DNA of 27,820 nucleotides from a virus, in IMG/VR virus record IMGVR_UViG_3300018421_000148, positions 1-27,820 of that record; one strand, 5' to 3'. Each line of letters begins with the position of its first letter. Positions within the stretch are counted from its first letter, which is position 1. The notes beneath the pieces are model-generated. The model was not told the origin of the DNA. It saw only the letters and a program-made list of their open reading frames with translations, and searched no databases. Made by a program: the position numbers and the translations under genes. Below, piece after piece: positions 27,725 through 27,820 of the stretch.

Positions 27725-27820
27725 ATGACAACAGAAAGAATTAAAGAAATACAAAACAAGACTGCTTACCCCGAAAGTGCAAGTGTACAACAAGCCTTAT
27801 TACAAGTTTGGAATGAAGTA
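27725..27820 (+). CDS. Partial gene cut by the window edge
   Basis: The first 32 codons of a gene (MTTERIKEIQNKTAYPESAS, then VQQALLQVWNEV) run off the right end. The phrase KTAYPESxSVQQALLxVWNE is one I have met in small unknown proteins of Bacteroidota phages and prophages, but its function is not known to me. It lies downstream of the paired palindromic boxes, which may control it. Confidence 0.6.
   Translation, partial: MTTERIKEIQNKTAYPESASVQQALLQVWNEV

Noticed and set aside
1-27820. CRISPR array, insertion sequence or integrase
   Set aside because: No regularly spaced repeats, transposase, integrase motif or att-like duplication was seen.

Overview
The window looks like about 28 kb of a phage (or prophage) of a Bacteroidota host, most likely a flavobacterium-like one. 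The evidence is the content (a giant virion 'polyvalent' protein, holin, replication and recombination genes), the AT-rich composition, leaders that are A/T-rich rather than Shine-Dalgarno driven, and several promoters matching the Bacteroidota pattern TTG/TTTG - 19-20 nt - TAnnTTTG. The host assignment is inference from these signals and from the VirE_N/BT4734-type primase, a family common in Bacteroidota.

Layout. (1) 1-11833, rightward: the end of the late region, with a probable virion protein, a 3284-residue polyvalent protein (degenerate zincin-like, ADP-ribosyltransferase-like, helix-hairpin-helix-like and LPD38-like parts), a holin and a DUF5675 protein. (2) 11830-20473, leftward: one compact replication/recombination operon. 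In transcription order it holds a zinc-ribbon protein, small unknowns, a winged-helix protein, a single-strand annealing protein, a PDDEXK exonuclease, an SSB-like protein, an unknown, a C5-cytosine methyltransferase, a PAPS-reductase-family PP-loop protein, a DUF3310 protein, a primase-helicase, a T7-endonuclease-I-like resolvase, an unknown, and a zinc-finger/GIY-YIG nuclease. (3) 20474-24268: a control region with divergent promoters, palindromes, microsatellites, lone genes with their own leaders and terminators, and about 800 nt of structured non-coding DNA. (4) 24269-25636, leftward: DnaA-domain-IV-like protein, MarR-like winged helix, PDDEXK-like nuclease. (5) 25678-27820, rightward: small unknowns, a tandem GroES-like co-chaperonin, a Cys-rich 49-residue protein and a gene cut by the window edge.

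How the parts fit. The leftward operon makes a self-contained set: annealase + exonuclease + SSB-like protein for recombination, primase-helicase for forks, resolvase for branched DNA, and methyltransferase plus PP-loop protein as a possible DNA modification pair. No DNA polymerase, terminase, capsid or tail gene is seen here. The polyvalent protein is probably packaged and delivered with the DNA, bringing effector domains into the host; the GroES-like protein may redirect the host chaperonin to a phage client.

The most unusual items are the domain make-up of the polyvalent protein, the double GroES-like protein, the shared divergent promoter-leader cassette at 20483-20770, and the strong promoter at 24078-24108 that fires into a structured region with no standard gene. 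All family names come from reading motifs by eye; no search was run.
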